A DNA stretch of 64,000 nt, from contig WHVA01000275.1 of the NCBI GenBank assembly GCA_015179125.1, positions 84,346-148,345 on the forward strand. Reading direction: 5' to 3'. The notes beneath the pieces are model-generated. The model saw only the letters and a program-made list of their open reading frames with translations. It was not told the DNA's origin and searched no databases. Numbering within the stretch: the stretch's first letter is position 1; every line of letters starts with the position of its first letter. This DNA comes from Gautieria morchelliformis (Eukaryota; Basidiomycota; Agaricomycetes; Gomphales; Gomphaceae). Of this stretch, positions 10,304 through 20,876 are shown one piece after another. The position numbers were made by a program, and so were the translations under genes.

Positions 10304-11803
10304 CAGTGCAGATTGGGATGCCCTGATTTGGATGCACCGGACAGGGAAGACATTGATTGGGGAGTGAATGTTCGCGGTATGGATTTGGAAAGTGGGGATT
10401 TGGATGCCAAAATTGGGACTTGCTGGATTTGGAAGGCCATCAAGTTGGAAGTGAATGGAAGGACAAAAGGGGGTGCATTTTGATGGTATCAGAGGTGGTT
10501 CAATGAGATCAGGGGTGGAGCCGACCGGAAAAGGAAACGGAACCCTGTTAAGACAATGGGCGCGCCTGGGTGCACCCCCAAATGCGGGCAAATAGGCGAG
10601 GGGCTTGCCTAAGGGTAACAAGGGATTGAGCGCATCAAGCGCATCGAGCACATCAGGCACATGGAGGGCATCAAGCGCATTGAGCGCATCAAGCACATTG
10701 AGTGCATAGAGCGCATCAGGCACATCGAGTGCATCAGGCACATTGACTGCATCAAGTGCATCAAGCACATTTAGCGCATTGAGTGCATCGAGCGCATTGA
10801 GTGCATTGAGCGCATTGAGCGCATTGAGCACATTGAGCACATCAAGCGCATCGAGTGCATTGAGCGCATCAAGCGCATTGAGCGCATCAAGCGCATTGAG
10901 CGCATCAAGCGCATTGAGCGCATCAAGCGCATTGAGCGCATCAAGCGCATTGAGCGCATCAAGCGCATTGAGCGCATCAAGCGCATTGAGCGCATCAAGC
11001 GCATTGAGCGCATCAAGCGCATTGAGCGCATCAAGCGCATTGAGCGCATCAAGCGCATTGAGCGCATCAAGCGCATTGAGCGCATCAAGCGCATTGAGCG
11101 CATCAAGCGCATTGAGCGCATAGAGCGCATCAGGCACATCGAGCGCATCAGGCACATGGACCGCATCGAGTGCATCAAGCACATCAAGCGCATCGAGCGC
11201 ATCAAGCGCATCGAGCGCATCAAGCGCATCGAGCGCATCAAGCGCATCGAGCGCATCAAGCGCATCGAGCGCATCAAGCGCATCGAGCGCATCAAGCGCA
11301 TCGAGCGCATCAAGCGCATCAAGCCCATTGAGCGCATCAAGCGCATCGAGCGCATCAAGCGCATCGAGCGCATAGAGCGCATCAAGCACATTGACCGCAT
11401 CGAGTGCATCGAGCACATCGAGCACATCGAACACATCGAGCACATCGAACACATCGAACACATCGAACACATCGAACACATCGAACACACCGAATACATC
11501 GAACACATCGAATGCATCAAGCACATCCAGCGCATCAAGCGCATTTGAAGCGCATTGAGCGCATTTCGAGCACATCTGGTATGCATGCACCCTGTAAGTC
11601 AGACCCCTCACTTACCATCTCATTACGCTAGGCTGTGGTGGAGGGGGTGGCTGGTCCTGAGCTCTGACAGCAGCAGCAGCAAGCGCACACGCTCTCCGAT
11701 CAGTGGGCGACGTCATATGACCCTCCTGCTCCTCCCTCGCCCTTTCACGCTCCTGCTGATGATTTCTCTCTGGAGTAGGTGGATCCCTGAGAAATGCAGG
11801 CAT
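10265..11803 (-). other. Long open frame across the minisatellite (Asn/Asp-Ala-Leu hexapeptide repeat)
   Basis: On the minus strand one frame stays open from 11611 to 10265 (448 codons). With a single TAA (11612-11614) it continues the frame starting at ATG 11803 (63 codons, proline-rich QDQPPPPPQP). The repeat encodes NALDAL units, grading to DVFDVF at one end. Just around the TAA, GTAAGT...TTACAG would remove 24 nt in frame, which is too short for a normal intron. The tail runs into the 3' end of the LTR at 9725-10303. Most likely openness follows from the repeat unit rather than selection, because other frames are open too. No homolog was recognised. Confidence 0.2.
10620..11570. repeat. 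Minisatellite of 9/18-bp units (GAGCGCATC / AAGCGCATT)
   Basis: About 100 tandem 9-bp units alternate as AAGCGCATT GAGCGCATC. The core (about 10860-11120) is nearly perfect 18-mers. The right half is AAGCGCATC GAGCGCATC, grading to GAACACATC around 11430-11500. Left-end units are more divergent. The gradient of divergence outward from a homogeneous core fits repeated slippage or unequal exchange. Confidence 0.95.
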
Positions 11804-11865
11804 AAGCTTAGGGGAACAATCAAGCTACCACAATTCAACTTACATTTGCAAGCAGATGCAGCTGT

Positions 11866-12105
11866 TGTTAATTTTTCTTGGGAAAAGTCAGGGGAATCTA
11901 TTAATTTCTAATTAAAATAAAATAAATGAATGTCAGATGGTTCACACCAGACCACAGAGAAATATATACGTACCAAGGATGGGACAAGGAATTTGTTTGT
12001 TAGGCAAAGTCAAGGGAATTTATGATTTTCTATTTAAAATAAAATACATAAATGTCAGATGGCTCACACCAGACCACAGAGAAATATATACATACCAAGC
12101 AAGGG
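11866..12105 (+). repeat. Tandem duplication, unit about 118 bp
   Basis: The two copies share AATGTCAGATGGTTCACACC, AGACCACAGAGAAATATATA and CAAAGTCAAGGGAAT-like stretches (about 11880-11985 and 11998-12105). The start of the unit also resembles about 50600-50790 (GCAAGCAG..GCTGTTGTT, then AAAGTCAGGG), a region inside the Helitron-type unit. Confidence 0.65.
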
Positions 12106-12727
12106 ACGGGGAAATTGTTTGATGAAAATATCCAAGTCTTCTTCAGCTATCCAACTGGAATAATTCCAGTAAAAGGTCCTGGTCCTGGTCCTGGGGAGAT
12201 GTCTTCTTCAGCCACCAGTAGTGCAAGTCAACACTAAGAGAACTGCAATGCAATTGTGGCTCCCTCTAAGGCAGCCTGGGATGACTACCTGGCTCCTTAG
12301 CAGAGAAAAAGCTGCCCCACTGAAGAGGTCAACCCCAATAGTTCAAAGCAGAGATCTCCCTGGGAAGAGATCTTTTGTCCTCTACACTATATAGGCTATC
12401 TATTTCACTCTCACACAATGTATATTGTCTATCTAGAGCTGGTGGGAAGAGAGGAGAGGAGGGTAGTGGTGAGTTGAGAGTGTGCACAGAAGCGGCTGCG
12501 TAGCGTTCTGCCAGCACAGCGCAGATTCGAGCGCTGGAACCGGCAGACCGGCATGCATTGGTGAGACTGGTTTGGGCCAGCTGTGCCACTCACGTCCCTG
12601 ACAAATTGGTCGAGGAGGTCATGTGACTGTGAACACTGTGAGGAGCATTGTTGCTCACAGCTGTGCTGTCCATCTTCGAAAAAATTGCAAAAAAATATAC
12701 ATATATTAAAATAGTAACTTTGTTTTA
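12106..12727. other. Gene-poor stretch upstream of the F-box fragment
   Basis: No supported coding region. Short open frames on the minus strand (12329-12734) show no recognised motif. The last ~60 bp is AT-rich and ends GTTTTAG, which can be a splice acceptor for the fragment at 12729. Confidence 0.35.
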
Positions 12728-12728
12728 G

Positions 12729-12860
12729 GGACATGGTTGCCGCATATCCGGTATTAGCAACACGAGGCGTTAGGGTGTCTTTTTGTGAGCAAACTAGTTG
12801 CCAGTGTGTATCTTGCTATAATCTTTGGAGATAACTGGCATTTAGATGCACATTTCAATG
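12729..12860 (+). pseudogene. C-terminal fragment of an F-box-type gene (paralog of 46.8-48.2 kb)
   Basis: After an acceptor-like TTTTAG, the plus strand encodes DMVAAYPVLATRGVRVSFC. This closely matches DMAAAHPLLATRGVRVSLC near the C-terminus of the F-box gene on the minus strand at 46841-48191. The DNA is also clearly similar over about 60 bp. The match ends where the gypsy element begins (about 12861), so only a scrap of a second family member survives. Confidence 0.6.
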
Positions 12861-15068
12861 TCCAGTCCTTCATTGGGTTTGTCAATTTCTACCGGCGGTT
12901 CATCAAGGACTTCTCTTGTCACGCCCGTGCCCTCTTCGACCTCACCAAGAAGGAGGTTGGATGGCAGTGGGGAGAGCCGGAACAGGCCTCCTTCGAGAAA
13001 CTCAAAGAGCTTATTACTTCCGCCCCGGTCCTGATCTTTCCCGACGACTCTTGCCCTTATCGAGTCGAGGCGGATTCTTCCGACACAGCTACTGGAGCGG
13101 TCTTGTCACAACAGTCATCGGAAGATGGTGGGGGGTGGCACCCAATTGCCTTCTTCTCTAAGAGCCTTAGTCCGGTCGAGCGGAACTATGAGATCCATGA
13201 CAAGGAGATGCTGTCAATCATCTGAGTGCTGGAGGAGTGGCGACACTTCCTTGAGGGTGCTCTATGCCCATTGGAGATCTGGACAGACCACAAGAACCTC
13301 GAGTATTTCCACACGTCTAAGAAGTTGAACCGACGACAAGCACGGTGGTCCCTACACCTGTCCCGGTTCAACTTCATGCTCCACCACCACCCTGGCCGCA
13401 CCATGGGCAAGCCCGATGCCCTATCCTGCCGTGCGGACCATGGAAGCGGAAGCGGAGACAACGCGGATATGACACTGCTCCACCCAAGTCTCTTCACAAT
13501 CCGTGCCCTAGAGGGAGTGACTGCAGTTGGGGTGGAAGCGGAAATGCTCCGGGATATCTGGAGGCAGTACCGGAATGGAGAGAAGGAGGAGTCGGTGGTG
13601 AAGGCAGTGGAGGAACTTTGGAAAGGGCACTCACGGTCTGTACGGGCAGCGGAATGGTCGGAACGTGATGGACTGCTCCACTTCAAAGGCAAGGTCTACG
13701 TTCCAGGTGGGGTGGCCCTCCGCCGCCGCATTGTGTCCCAGCACCATGACACACGGGTCGCTGGGCATGCTGGGAGGTGGAAGACGCTGGAGGTGGTGGC
13801 TCGGAATTACTGGTGGCCTCAGATGTCCCACTACATTGGACAGTATGTGAAGACATGTGACCTTTGTCTCCGAACCAAAGCACAACGACATCCGCCCGTC
13901 GGAGAACTTGTTCCGATTCCCGAATCCCGCTGGGACACCATCAGTGTCGACTTCATCGTTGAACTCCCAGAGTCTCATAGCTACGACGCGATCATGAATG
14001 TCATGGACTCGGTAAGCAAGGTGTCCCACTTCATTCCGACGCACATGACGATCACAGCCCTCGGAGCGGCCCGCCTGTTCCTTGCACATGTCTGGAAGTT
14101 GCATGGGCTCCCGAAGCAAGTCGTTTCTGACCGAGGTCCGCAGTTTGTCGCGGAACTGACTCGGGAGCTCTACCGCCTGCTCGGCATAACGCTGGCTACC
14201 ACCACAGCATACCATCCACAGGGTGACGGACAGATGGAACAGGTCAATCAGGAGTTGGAGCAATATCTCCGCCTCTTTGTCAATGAGAGGCAGGATGACT
14301 GGGATGAGTTACTTCCACTGGCGGAATTCCAATACAACAACCACGTACATTCCGCCACACAACAGACTCCCTTCATGCCTGACTCTGGACGACACCCGCG
14401 GATGGGCTTTGAGCCGCGCCAGGCGGAGTCCTGACTCGAGACCGTCAATGAGTTCCAAGACCGCATGGACTCCACCCTTTCGGAAGCCAAGTTGGCCCTT
14501 GCGAAGGCCAAGGCTGACATGGCAAAGTACTACAACCAACACCGGGTTCCTGCCCCAGAGTACCGAGTTGGAGACAAGGTGTATCTAGACGCAAGTGACA
14601 TCCACACCACACGCCCTTCGCAGAAGCTTGCCCACTGCTACCTTGGGCCCTTCACAGTGATGCGGAGAGTTGGACGGAATGCATACTGCCTCCGACTTCC
14701 AATGTCCATGTCCCACCTCCACCCCGTCTTCAACGTGGTGAAGTTACTCCCTATGCTTGAGGACCCAATTCCAGGTAGGAAGGCCCGTCCGCCACCTCAA
14801 CCGGAAATTGTAGATGGGGAAGAGCACTATGTGGTGGAATGGATCCTGGACAGCCGGTTTGTGAAAGGACGACTCCAATTCCTCATGAAATGGGAAGGGT
14901 ATGGGTATGAGGAGAATTCGTGGGTCCCGGAGCAAGATGTCTCCGCTCCGGACAAACTCCACGAGTTCTATAGGACACACCCTGGTTCCCCTCGCCGAAT
15001 CCGCTCACTGGCATTTCAATCCCTTGTGTCCCGTGCTTCGAGGACGCAGCACGCTAGAGGGGGGGTGA
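12861..15068 (+). pseudogene. Ty3/gypsy chromovirus pol, 5'-truncated, two CGA->TGA stops
   Basis: This is a close relative of the element at 29361-35540. In order it has the end of reverse transcriptase (SFIGFVNFYRRFI), an RNase H-like domain (YRVEADSSDTATGAVLSQ, WTDHKNLEYF), the integrase zinc finger (HHDTRVAGH..CDLCL), the integrase core (SVDFIVELP, SDRGPQFV, a late Glu) and a chromodomain (YVVEWILDSRFVKGRLQF, LMKWEGYGYEENSWVPE). Gag, protease and most of RT are gone. In-frame stops at 13223-13225 and 14432-14434 are TGA where the relative has CGA. The element can make no complete polyprotein. Confidence 0.9.
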
Positions 15069-15394
15069 TGTCAGGGGACACCCTGTTTTCCATTTCCAGT
15101 TCCGACACCACACCCAGTTCCGACTCCATTTCTGACTCCGCTTCCGGTTCCAATTCCATCTCCGCCTCCGCTTTCGGAAATCATTCTTCTTCTGGGAGAA
15201 CTGCCACCAGTTCTGTTCGCTTTGCCAGTTCCACTCCAATTTCTGATTTCCACTCTCAGAACAGTGTCGGAAATCAAGCGACTCACATAATAGGTGGCAT
15301 CAAGGGTCGATCAAGGGTCAGGGAGGTCAGGGAGATGCAGGGTTGATGGCGGGTGCCAAGTGTTGTTCCTGGATGCGCAGCGTAGTATAATATG
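15069..15394 (+). mobile_element. 3' LTR of the truncated gypsy element, itself cut at 15394
   Basis: It starts TGTCAGGGGACACCC after a purine tract (AGAGGGGGGGTGA), as in the complete element. It matches that LTR up to TATAATATGGGCTCGC. The remaining ~125 bp of the LTR is replaced by Helitron-like sequence, so the junction lies at about 15394-15396. Confidence 0.85.
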
Positions 15395-17485
15395 GGCTCG
15401 CATGTCTGCAAAATTGTGCTCAAGGTTGCCATTGTCTTCAAATGAACCTCTAGGGCGACAAAAGTAACGGTCAAGCTTGGAGAGTGTGCTTGTTGATTGA
15501 TGGGTGCGCTCATATTGATGAAAAAGTGTTGAGTTAGGAGTGTGCACTGGAAGTGCAGTAACAGAAGGATCCTTGGAGGTGATGTGAAATCCCAAAATTC
15601 TCCATGCAGCTTCACCTGCAGATAAATGTCTGGCATCCCAGAACTCTGCAATTTCATTGACGGAAGACATGGATGAATCTTTAAGTTGCACCCACGTACG
15701 ATCAGGACCTGTAATTGGTGAGAGAAGTGAGGGATGAGTCATCAAGAGACCTACCTTTGTGAATGTACTTGAAGATGTATTGGAATAAATGACCTGCACT
15801 TGCGGCTTCAAAGTTGATGTGGCAGCGATATTTTCTGATCAACGGAAGGCAGTGTGGGACCACCATTTCATCCCCAGGGTGACGACGACGATAAGAAACA
15901 CGGCCATCATCATCCAAAGTGGTCATCTGCTGGAGTTGGTGAGGATAGTTAAATCTACACATCCGTAAACCATTTTTTTCACGCTGACAGTAACGTGGAC
16001 GTGGTCGGTTTTCAGGTGGGTGACTATGGAGCATATGGGTTTTGATTAAGCCTGAGTCTTCAATGTTAGAGGGAAGTTCGGCAGAAATTACAGCAGGTGT
16101 TATACAATCAGCTTCATATTTGGTGAGAATCTGGCAATGAGGTAGGCCACACTTTTGACATTCAATGCAATAGATCGTGTACAACCACCATCCTGCATTT
16201 GGAAACATGGTTGATAATGTTTTGAGGAAGTTAGCGAGTTTCCGTTTGAAGACACGGCACACTATAAGTGGGGAATCTTCAAAACCTTTCCCAGGACGTA
16301 GTTGTTGGGAAATTTCAGGCCATTGGGGATTGCATGTCATAGTGATGAAGAAAGTTGGGGGTCCGTATGTTGAAGCAAGGGCAAGAGCATCTGCAATCTG
16401 CTCACTTGCCCATTTTCTTGAACCAAGAAAGGACGCAGGTAAGTAGATATTATTAGAAGAAGGGTTTTGCTGTGCTGAGACCCTCTGTTGATTGCGGCGG
16501 ATGTAGTTGAGTCTGCACTCAAGGTCACGTGTGAACATGTCCACCAGATATTCATTGCACAGACATCCAAAAATTTGAAAGCGGGGTTCTCGAAGAAGCA
16601 TGGTGCGATAGTACCACATTTGTGTTGACACACTGTCACTGTCTGCATCAGATGCACAGACGCCAAGTCCTTCATTGACACCCCATCCTAAAGTTCCATG
16701 TGGGAATAGGAGGGGATATGCAAGAGGCTCCCAAAGACGGCTAATGGCTGGGATGGATTGATTTTTGCCATTGGTTTTAGCAATGGTGAGTGAGCGAGGA
16801 TGGAGGTCAGTGTGAGTAGAGTTGCGAAAGCACATGATGGCCGCAATCTAATGCAGATGGTTAGAGATGGAGTAATGAAGAAGTTCCAATGTCCCACCTC
16901 ATTTGTACCCAAAGAATCTTTGAGAACAATGGACGCCTCTGGATACATATATGGTTGAACCAAAGACAGTTGGCGTAAACCGTGAACAAAAGGATTGATG
17001 CGCAACAATGCATCCATCATTGCTCCTATCCAAGTCTCAGGGAGACAATGAACCCAATTTTGGTGTGGTGCCTGGCTTGCAAGAAAGCCATCATATAATA
17101 ACCACCGGATAGCAGAATCACGGTGTGTAGGGTGCAGGCGATGATAAAGGTGACCCTGAACAGAGAAGAAACCTGGAGGACCATGGAGCCCGGGAAATTC
17201 AGATGTCGACTCCAGAGAGGAAAATGAGAACACCATGTTCAGAATTCATGATAGAGAGGAGACACTGCTGTCATTCAGAAAAACATTGTATTCTTCAGGC
17301 AATGGAGGAAGATGCTTGACATCCATTCTTCGTTTACCTCCTTCACCACAACAGAATCCGGGTCGCTCCCCAGTTAAGAGTTGGACGTGACAATGTGGAC
17401 ATTCATGAGGTTTCCCAACACGGTTTGCACCCCATTCAAAAGAAGGAGTGGGCACTCTAGCAATAAACCACGTGCATTGTGTCAT
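15395..17485 (-). pseudogene. Helitron Rep-domain protein (Helitron_like_N), decayed
   Basis: The N-terminal region has HECPHCHVQLLTGERPGFCC and NGPP-type FPGLHGPPGFFSVQGHLYHR. The next block carries YPLLFPHGTLGWG and NEYLVDMFTRDLECRLNYIR, then TFFITMTCNPQWPEI and the rolling-circle HUH region CGLPHCQIL, whose second His is Gln, then YIFKYIHKG with the Tyr-containing motif. A 46-bp intron (15754-15709) joins KYIHK to GPDRTWVQLKD and EIAEFWDARHLSAGEAAWRI. Decay includes a TGA at 17246-17248 where SR-LN is expected and a shift near 16850. The helicase domain is absent, cut where the LTR begins. Confidence 0.85.
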
Positions 17486-17814
17486 AGTGAAAAGAATAGA
17501 ATGAGAAGGAGAAGGCGTTCGAGATCAGAGGAGTCGCTGATTGGAATTACGCGGTGCAACAGTGTTCTTCCTTGATCGATGACTACAAGGTGCATCTACA
17601 ACGCAATGTTGGTAAGAACATAGAGAATGGTGAACGACATACATGAGTGGGGCCTCTCCTCTGATACTCAGGATAGATTTCAATGTGCATAATAAGGAAG
17701 AGGTGTCAGTGAGATGCCAACAAAAGTATGGACCTGTACCAGCGTATATTTAAAGCAATAGATGTTGCAGAGTCTAATGGTGGGATACAGGCAAACCGGC
17801 GAACCCGATGGATT

Positions 17815-18360
17815 GGAGATGCGTAAACCTCGGAAAAGAAAAGCCGTTGTACGTCCAACACATGTGTAATCTTTGGAAAAAAAACTCCGTTTCGTAGAAA
17901 GAAGTCGATTGGATGTTCAGTACAAACAGACGGTAAAAAAAGTGGCCTGATAGTGTTCTGGATGTAACCCGATTAATCGGACTGATGCTACCAAACGATG
18001 TGTAATCCAAGGAAAATACCGTACAACAGAGGAAGTAAGCCGATTAATCGGAGAAAGCAGGAATGGTCGAGTAATCCTGCAAAGAAGCCGATTTATCGGT
18101 AGATGCCATAAATGCATGAGTAATCCCCCCCAAGAAAGACCTCGGCCGATGTGTAATACTCGAAAAAGAAAAGCCTTTGCATGTCCAACGCATGGGTAAT
18201 CCTCGGAAAAATAACCTCTGTTTGGTACAAAGAAACCGATCAGATGCACAGTACGAACAGATGTGTAATCCCAATAAAAAAGTGGTCTGATAGAGTTCTG
18301 TAAGTAACCCGATTAATCGGACTGATGCTACCAAACGATGTGTAATCCAAGGACAATCAC
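17815..18360. repeat. Duplicated ~330-bp unit with CCGATTAATCGG palindromes
   Basis: About 17815-18010 is repeated at about 18140-18360 in the same orientation; both contain CTACCAAACGATGTGTAATC and AAAAGAAAAGCC. The 12-bp palindrome CCGATTAATCGG occurs three times, plus the variant CCGATTTATCGG near 18090. No protein is supported. It may be a non-autonomous element or a decayed minisatellite. Confidence 0.65.
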
Positions 18361-19516
18361 TCGCAGAGGCAGCGCCCATCTTCGGCGGGGAAGCCCCCGG
18401 CATGCGGGTCGTACAAAAAGGTGCCGCCGCTCGGGGGATAGATCGGGAAGCTCATCGACGGCCTGGAGGAGATGGTGTCAGCGCCTTTCCATGATGTGCT
18501 GAGTGGTATAAGCAAAGATCCATGTTGGAGACCTGAAAAGGGGCGGTGAGTGAGGAGGAAGAAGGAAAGTATACATAGATGGATGGAAGACGATGAGATG
18601 TGAGAGGAGACGCGAATTGTACTTACAACACTGTTAATGTCTCAAAGTGGCAGTCCTCATGTAAGCCTACTGGATGGAGGGTCAGAGACGCGAGGTGTGG
18701 ACGTCTCGGTGGGTGAGGAGGTGGGCGGACTGGGGCGCGAGAGGCATCGTCCACCGCTGTGCTGTCCACTTGTGCGTGGCAGTCGTTAGAACAGAACGGC
18801 AAGGATGCTCACGCTCGCTGTCCCTTTCCCTTTCCCTCTCACTCCTCGCCTCATCCTCCGGTGGTCACTTTCACCCCCGGCTCCTCACCCACGAACACGT
18901 CAATCGTATGTGGTCTAAAGAGCAGCCCCGGCGGGCCGTTGGTCGTGAAGCAGTTGGGAAGGACGTCAAGAGGTGGTTAAGTAGTAGATTGGCATTTGGA
19001 TGTCTGATGGGAGGGAAGAAGGGAGGCTAGGTCGGGAAAACGGCTACCTCAGAGATCAGGGGCGTATGGTATATCGCGTCACAGAAGAAGCTTGGTTGGA
19101 ACGTTGAGGAACTGTGATTTGAACAGTTGTGGCCATACTACACTGCGGTGGGCATCAGCGACGGGACGGAAAACCGAGAAGCAGGACCGTGTACCTGTTT
19201 ACCGTGAATCCCATGCCAAGAATCTCCCCTGAGCCTGTTTGAAGACTGGGGTTGGTATTGTTGATGACGGCGAAGAACTACATACCTCCGTATGCAGCCA
19301 GACGTGTTCTCTTGAAGTCGGAGGCTGGCTACTTCGCCGACAGCAGTCATGCTGCCGTTTGGAAAGCGCATCAAGCCGTCAGTTCCTCCCAGAACGCCTC
19401 CCGGACCATCAATAGCCCAGAAGAGGCGTTTCCCGCCAGTTTGCTCCGCGGTCGTCAAGCATTTTGATTAACTTTCGAGGTTCTGTGTTGGATCCATCCC
19501 GACAGAGCCAAGTCCA
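18361..19516. other. Mixed stretch with possible decayed exons, nothing identified
   Basis: GC content rises near 18370-18500 and 18670-19030, where a pyrimidine-rich CCCTTTCCCTTTCCC run occurs. Short minus-strand frames around 19140-19460 look partly coding, but no family was recognised and no consistent splice model was found. Confidence 0.3.
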
Positions 19517-19568
19517 TTCTTACTATCTCACAACCATCCCCATCGGGATGGTTCTGAGATAGTAAGAA
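19517..19568. other. Near-perfect 52-nt hairpin
   Basis: TTCTTACTATCTCA and AACCATCCC are followed by a 4-nt loop (CATC), then GGGATGGTT and TGAGATAGTAAGAA. The stem is 24 bp with one C:C mismatch. It overlaps the start of a tandem duplication, so the right arm is also the beginning of a repeat unit. Confidence 0.8.
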
Positions 19569-19750
19569 AGTCTTGCACTTGGTGATTAGTGGATATCCAG
19601 CTGAGCAAGAGAGGGTAGCGTGGGATTCGTCGGGAAATGGGTGACCCGTATGGTTCTGAGATAGTAAGAAAGTCTTGCACTTGATGATTAGTGGATATCC
19701 TGCTGAGCAAGAGAGGGTAGCGTGGGATTCGCCGGGCAATAGGTGACCTG
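19551..19750. repeat. Tandem duplication of a ~99-bp unit
   Basis: Two copies start GGTTCTGAGATAGTAAGAAA (about 19551 and 19650). Each continues through GTCTTGCACTT and GAGCAAGAGAGGGTAGCG. They differ at a few positions. The minus-strand frame across them is open and repetitive but has no recognised family. Confidence 0.8.
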
Positions 19751-19994
19751 ACCTGCTGGCGAAAACCGAAACGGACGATAACTCATGTGGTTGTATATTC
19801 AACACATAGTGACAGTGGTTCTCTAGGCAATGAAATAGGATATGACATTTAATACAATCATAGAGCACTAAAATTACAATCAGTAGGACACAAAGTTTCA
19901 TACAGTAGGGAACATAAGACTTTGCCAGTGGCTTCCACTCCTACAGAGACAACTAAAAGCACAAACAGCCTTTTTTTTAAGAATAAAGAGCCTT

Positions 19995-20876
19995 TCAGGG
20001 AGTATGAGTTGCACGACGTTTTCCACTCCTTGTTTTCACAGACAAAGGGTCATGATCCACAGAGGAGATAGTTTCATTGGACGGAATCTTCCTGGGAGGA
20101 GATGCTGATCTTCGCGGCGGATTGATGGGCACTTCCTGGTCATCATATTCAACAACAGGAGCTGCGAATCTCCTAGAGCGGCCCTTAGGTCCTCTGTGAG
20201 AGCCCAGATGGCCAGTGGGGGCAGCATTCAAAGTGCCTGCTCCAAGATTCAATGCAACATTGTCCACTACAATTGAAAGGTTGCCCTGGTCATTGACGCC
20301 CTTGAGCAATCCATAAAAATATATGGCAGTGTTGACGTTAGGAGCAGGCGTTCTGTTCCATCGAACAGAATTTCCATCATAAATGCATCTAAAAAACAAC
20401 CAATCAGGACTTTGTATTTGGAAACGCTACTTAACAACGTACCCCAACATAAATTATTTCATTCCATCTCGAACATAGTCTGACACTGCTAAGTCAAACA
20501 GCCTTGTCTTGGAATCTGCACCATATTCCGCATTATTCACTACAGCCCCCACGCCCCAAATGGCAACACTTGTGTCATTGGGAATGTTTTCTTCATAGTT
20601 GTCGCTGGCTGGGTCTCCAGGATAAGGGGCAATGGACGTCACATCCATTAAAATCTTTGAAGATGGTGGTGCGAAAATGCGGCAGAAAACTCGTACAATG
20701 GTGTCATCTTGCAAGAGAGAATCGCCCGGAGGACTATAAACACGAAGCTGGAGAGGGACAGTAGAGTCATTTGTAATTGAGAGCACACTTTCATAAAAGC
20801 AATAATAGGTCGGAGAGGTAGTCTGACGACGGCTGCCTCGAACGCAGATGTTGCCTGTCAATGCGACGGTGGACAT
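19995..20876 (-). CDS. Orphan two-exon gene, possible in-frame stop at exon 1 end
   Basis: ATG at 20876-20874 opens a frame starting MSTVALTGNICVRG. It then has a beta-rich-looking region with VYSPPGDSLLQDDTIVRVFC and a conserved-looking end SDYVRDGM. Exon 2 (20388-19995) starts CIYDGNSVRW and ends in a basic tail with RSGKRRATHTP. The frame-consistent intron is 20442-20389 (donor GTACGT, acceptor TTTTTTAG). With that donor, exon 1 contains TAA at 20456-20454, 12 bp before its end, so either the gene is freshly broken or another donor is used. I recall similar multi-copy orphans in mushrooms, but this is unverified. The beta-rich pattern could be an OB-like fold; this is inference only. Confidence 0.5.

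Noticed and set aside
10743-11586. Ser-Ala-Leu, Arg-Ile-Glu and Met-Arg-rich ORFs
   Set aside because: Other frames of the same minisatellite; openness follows from the repeat unit.
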